From: Pseudoduganella violaceinigra DSM 15887
GTDB lineage: Bacteria > Pseudomonadota > Gammaproteobacteria > Burkholderiales > Burkholderiaceae_D
NCBI RefSeq assembly: GCF_000425385.1
Contig: NZ_AUDI01000004.1
Coordinates: 186,001 to 250,000, forward strand
Length of the DNA: 64,000 nucleotides
Direction: 5' to 3'
The position numbers and the translations under genes were made by a program. Under the pieces are notes generated by a model. The model worked only from the letters and a program-made list of their open reading frames with translations. It had not been told where the DNA came from and did no database searches. Positions 61,529-64,000 of the stretch are shown here, piece after piece; within the stretch, counting starts at the first letter, position 1; the number at the start of each line of letters is the position of its first letter.

Positions 61529-62694
61529 CAGATCACCACCAGTTCGCCTTCGATGGCGCCGGCCTGGTCCAGCGCCTGCAGGATGGCCATGATGTCGTCC
61601 GGCGTGGCGCCCAGGCTGTTGACCACGTCGATGATGGCTTGCAGCTTGGCGCCGGCCGGCCATTTGAAGGTGTGCGGCCGGGCTTCGTCCACCGCCACAT
61701 TCGATTGCGGCGTGACGGCGGTCTGGCCCTGGCTGAACGGGGCCGGCTGGCTGACTTTCGAATTTTCCGAAATGACCACCTTGAGCGAACCATGCGTCAC
61801 GGCGGCCGACTTGACGCGCAGGCCGTCGGAAATCACCACGGTGCCGGTGCGCGAATTGAACACCACGCGCGGGGTTTCGGCGCCCACGTCGATGGGCAGC
61901 GATTCCAATTTGGCCATGAAGGCCACGCGCTGGGTGGGATTGTCCGGTGCGATCACGTCGATGCCGGTGCCGTCGGCCGTGCTGGCCACTTCGCCGAAGC
62001 GGCGGTTGATCGCTTCCACGATATTGGTGGCGGTTTCGAAGTTTGGCTGGCGCAGCGACAGGTGCACGGTCGGCTTGCTGGCGAAGTCGGTGGCGATCTC
62101 GCGCTCGATCACGGCGCCGTTCGGGATGCGGCCGGCGGTCGGCGTATTCACCGTGACGGAGGAGCCGCTGCGGCCGGAGGCGGACAGGCCGCCCACCACC
62201 ACATTGCCTTGCGCCAGGGCATAGACTTCATTATCGGCCGCCTTGAGCGGGGTCAGCAGCAGCGAGCCGCCGCGCAGGCTCTTGGCGTCGCCCAGCGAGG
62301 CCACGGTGACGTCGATCGGCTGGCCGCGCCGGTAGCCGGGCGGGAAGGTGGCCGACACCATCACCGCGGCCACGTTCTTGGATTTGGCATCCTGGCCGTC
62401 CGGCATCTTGACGCCGAACTGCTTGAGCATATTCACCACCGACTGGCTGGCGAACTTGACCTGGGTCGAATCGCCGGAGCCGTTCAGGCCGACCACCAGG
62501 CCGTAGCCCACCAGCGGATTGTCGCGCACGCCTTCGACGGCGACCAGGTTGCGCAGCTGGGGCGCGGCGGAGGCGGGCAGGGCGAGGGCCAGCAGCAGGG
62601 CGGCCACCAATCGGTAAGCTGGCCCGCGGCCGCCGCGCACCGGTGTCCGACCCCGCGGGTGGGACACCGCCCGACCGGTTTTCAAGCTGAACAT
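61528..62694 (-). CDS. flgI: Flagellar P-ring protein FlgI
   Basis: A 388-residue periplasmic protein that forms the P-ring. The mature part is typical: RNLVAVEGVRDNPLVGYGLV, VVGLNGSGDSTQVKFASQ, and PDDIMAILQALDQAGAIEGE at the end. The signal peptide is unusually long (about 43 residues): the hydrophobic core LVAALLLALALPASA comes after a basic stretch (AVSHPRGRTPVRGGRG) coded by a hairpin sequence at 62641-62669. Three ATGs in a row occur; 62694 is the one with best spacing to GAGGGG. Confidence 0.94.
   Translation of the reverse strand: MFSLKTGRAVSHPRGRTPVRGGRGPAYRLVAALLLALALPASAAPQLRNLVAVEGVRDNPLVGYGLVVGLNGSGDSTQVKFASQSVVNMLKQFGVKMPDGQDAKSKNVAAVMVSATFPPGYRRGQPIDVTVASLGDAKSLRGGSLLLTPLKAADNEVYALAQGNVVVGGLSASGRSGSSVTVNTPTAGRIPNGAVIEREIATDFASKPTVHLSLRQPNFETATNIVEAINRRFGEVASTADGTGIDVIAPDNPTQRVAFMAKLESLPIDVGAETPRVVFNSRTGTVVISDGLRVKSAAVTHGSLKVVISENSKVSQPAPFSQGQTAVTPQSNVAVDEARPHTFKWPAGAKLQAIIDVVNSLGATPDDIMAILQALDQAGAIEGELVVI
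62641..62669. repeat. REP-like hairpin inside the flgI signal-peptide region
   Basis: GGTGTCC (62642-62648) pairs with GGACACC (62662-62668), and ACCC (62650-62653) with GGGT (62657-62660), with one G.G mismatch and a 3-nt loop. It codes part of the extra basic residues before the FlgI hydrophobic core. Confidence 0.75.
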
Positions 62695-62704
62695 CATCAT
62701 CCCC

Positions 62705-63364
62705 TCAAAACGGCATCAAAGGACCCAGGAAGAAGCGCGTCAGCCAGCCTGGCCGGTTGGTATCGGCCAGCGTGCCCTGCGCGCCGTACGCGATGCGCGC
62801 ATTGGCGATGCGCTGCGACGACACCTGGTTGTTGGCATCGATATCAGCCGCGCGCAAGTAGCCGCGCAGGCGCACGAATTCCTCGCCCTGGTTCAAGGTC
62901 AGCACCTTTTCGCCCGCCACCTTCAGCAGGCCGTTCGGCATCACTTCCTGCACGATGACGGTGATCGCCCCGCTCAGCGCATTGTGCTGCGTGCTCTGGG
63001 CATCGCCCTTGAAGCTGCGCTCGCCGGAAATATCCACGCCCACTTTCGGGAACGTCTTGCCCAGCAGGCTGGGCGTGGCGACGCCGACGGACGAATCCTT
63101 GGCCAGGGTGGTGCCGGCGCTCTTCGATGCCTGCGTGGTTTCCTGCAGGATCACGGTGACCACATCGCCGACGCGGAAGGCGCGGCTGTCCGACACCAGC
63201 GAGATGCTGCTGTCGGGATTGAAGACGCCGCCCGAGCTGCCGCGCGGCTGCGCCGAGCGCACCACGGTCGGGGCCTCTTCGAAGGGCGCCGGGCGCACGG
63301 TCGGCTGGAGGGCGTTGCAGCCCGCCAGCAGCACCAGCACCAGCGCGGGCAGGACGGTTTTCAT
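62705..63364 (-). CDS. flgH: Flagellar L-ring lipoprotein FlgH
   Basis: A 219-residue outer-membrane lipoprotein of the L-ring. The lipobox is LLAGC near residue 16. The body holds family segments FRVGDVVTVILQETTQASKSAGT, NGLLKVAGEKVLTLNQGEEFV and VSSQRIANARIAYGAQGTLAD, each typical of FlgH. The ATG overlaps the flgG stop (ATGA at 63364). Confidence 0.96.
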   Translation of the reverse strand: MKTVLPALVLVLLAGCNALQPTVRPAPFEEAPTVVRSAQPRGSSGGVFNPDSSISLVSDSRAFRVGDVVTVILQETTQASKSAGTTLAKDSSVGVATPSLLGKTFPKVGVDISGERSFKGDAQSTQHNALSGAITVIVQEVMPNGLLKVAGEKVLTLNQGEEFVRLRGYLRAADIDANNQVSSQRIANARIAYGAQGTLADTNRPGWLTRFFLGPLMPF

Positions 63365-64000
63365 CAGCGTGCAGCCTGGGCCAGGTATTGCAGCATATTA
63401 TCCGCCGCGGTCAGCACTTTGGTGTTCATTTCGTAGGTGCGCTGGGCGGCGATCATGTCCACCATCTCTTCCACCACCTGCACATTCGAGCCTTCCAGGG
63501 CGCCCTGCTTGAGCTTGCCGAACTGGGCGTCGCCCGGCCGGCCTTCGGTCGGCGCGCCCGACGCCGCCGTCTCGGCGAACAGGTTTTCGCCCAGCGCCTG
63601 CAGGCCGGTCGGGTTGATGAAGGAGGTCAGGGTCAGCTGGCCCAGCTCGGTCGGCGCGGCATTGCCCGGCACCGTGGCCGAGACCGTGCCGTTCTCGCCG
63701 ATGGTGACGGCGGTGGCATTGGCCGGCACGGTAATCTGCGGCACCAGCGGCAGGCCTGAGGCGTTCACCAGCACGCCGTCCTTGTCCACCTGCAGCTGGC
63801 CGGCGCGGGTGAAGGCCGGTTCGCCGTTCGGGCGGCGCACCTGCAGGAAGCCGTTGCCCATGATGGCCACGTCGAGCGAGTTATTGGTGGTCTGGATATT
63901 GCCGTTGGTGAAAATCTTCTGGGTGCCGACCAGGTGGGTGCCATTGCCCATCTGCACGCCGGACGGGTTCAGGGTGTTGTTGTCGGCGCGCTGGGCGCCG
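63364..64000 (-). CDS. flgG: Flagellar distal rod protein FlgG (partial)
   Basis: The C-terminal ~212 residues of FlgG; the 5' end lies beyond the right edge. The sequence includes NPSGVQMGNGTHLVGTQKI, NSLDVAIMGNGFLQV, GSNVQVVEEMVDMIAAQRTY and EMNTKVLTAADNMLQYLAQ, all hallmarks of the distal rod protein. It heads the visible flgG-H-I-J-K-L run and is coupled to flgH by ATGA. Confidence 0.96.
   Translation of the reverse strand, partial: GAQRADNNTLNPSGVQMGNGTHLVGTQKIFTNGNIQTTNNSLDVAIMGNGFLQVRRPNGEPAFTRAGQLQVDKDGVLVNASGLPLVPQITVPANATAVTIGENGTVSATVPGNAAPTELGQLTLTSFINPTGLQALGENLFAETAASGAPTEGRPGDAQFGKLKQGALEGSNVQVVEEMVDMIAAQRTYEMNTKVLTAADNMLQYLAQAAR

Overview
The window reads as a chromosomal segment of a high-GC, flagellated betaproteobacterium, most likely Oxalobacteraceae (Massilia/Duganella/Janthinobacterium-like). 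This rests on gene content and style: a complete RecBCD operon, a Burkholderiales-type DUF3460 protein, a monomeric NADP isocitrate dehydrogenase, a betaproteobacterial flgG-flgL operon, a very large set of two-component and c-di-GMP genes, and REP-associated (RAYT) elements. The genus is inference; no rRNA or tRNA is present to settle it.

Layout. 1-9 kb (all minus): a truncated AAA/LuxR-type regulator, a TonB-dependent receptor with a palindromic operator upstream, and a two-gene operon in which a cytosolic poly-HAMP hybrid histidine kinase is translationally coupled to a CheR-like methyltransferase with a degenerate SAM site. 9.2-10.2 kb: a RAYT transposase gene inside 55-bp inverted repeats. 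10.2-15.7 kb: secreted prolyl-oligopeptidase-type peptidase, YpfJ-type zinc metallopeptidase, a small exported unknown and a PHP-type metallohydrolase. 15.7-19.8 kb: a CHASE-PAS hybrid kinase and an exported unknown. 19.9-28.9 kb: recC-recB-recD joined by ATGA overlaps. 28.9-32.1 kb: a kinase-like protein with a degraded ATP site plus HPt domain, and pbpG. 32.3-39.3 kb: a Cache-GAF sensor, a 1425-aa hybrid kinase and a REC-HD-GYP phosphodiesterase on one strand in tight succession.

39.3-46.7 kb: orphan sulfate-binding protein, GNAT acetyltransferase, a KaiC-like ATPase overlapping a hybrid kinase, and a LysR / MFS-exporter / tautomerase module. 46.7-57.7 kb: a 136-bp non-autonomous copy of the RAYT repeat pair, a bidirectional terminator, icd, a fatty-acid-hydroxylase-family membrane protein, AraC regulator with DUF1697, a 2Fe-2S ferredoxin, a Tat-exported YcbK-like protein, DUF3460, a polar amino-acid ABC receptor and permease without an adjacent ATPase, a PAS-GGDEF-EAL protein, and a second RAYT element with different ends. 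57.7-64 kb: flagellar operon (minus) flgG(partial)-flgH-flgI-flgJ-flgK-flgL plus an unknown last gene.

Themes. Sensory signalling dominates: five kinase-type proteins (four of them hybrid), one HD-GYP and one GGDEF-EAL protein, next to motility genes that such signalling usually governs. The most unusual points are the poly-HAMP kinase/degenerate CheR pair, the kinase-like HPt protein without a credible ATP site, the KaiC-kinase pair, two RAYT families with a matching REPIN-like element, and a REP-type hairpin embedded in the flgI signal-peptide region. No stretch over 300 bp lacks a gene.
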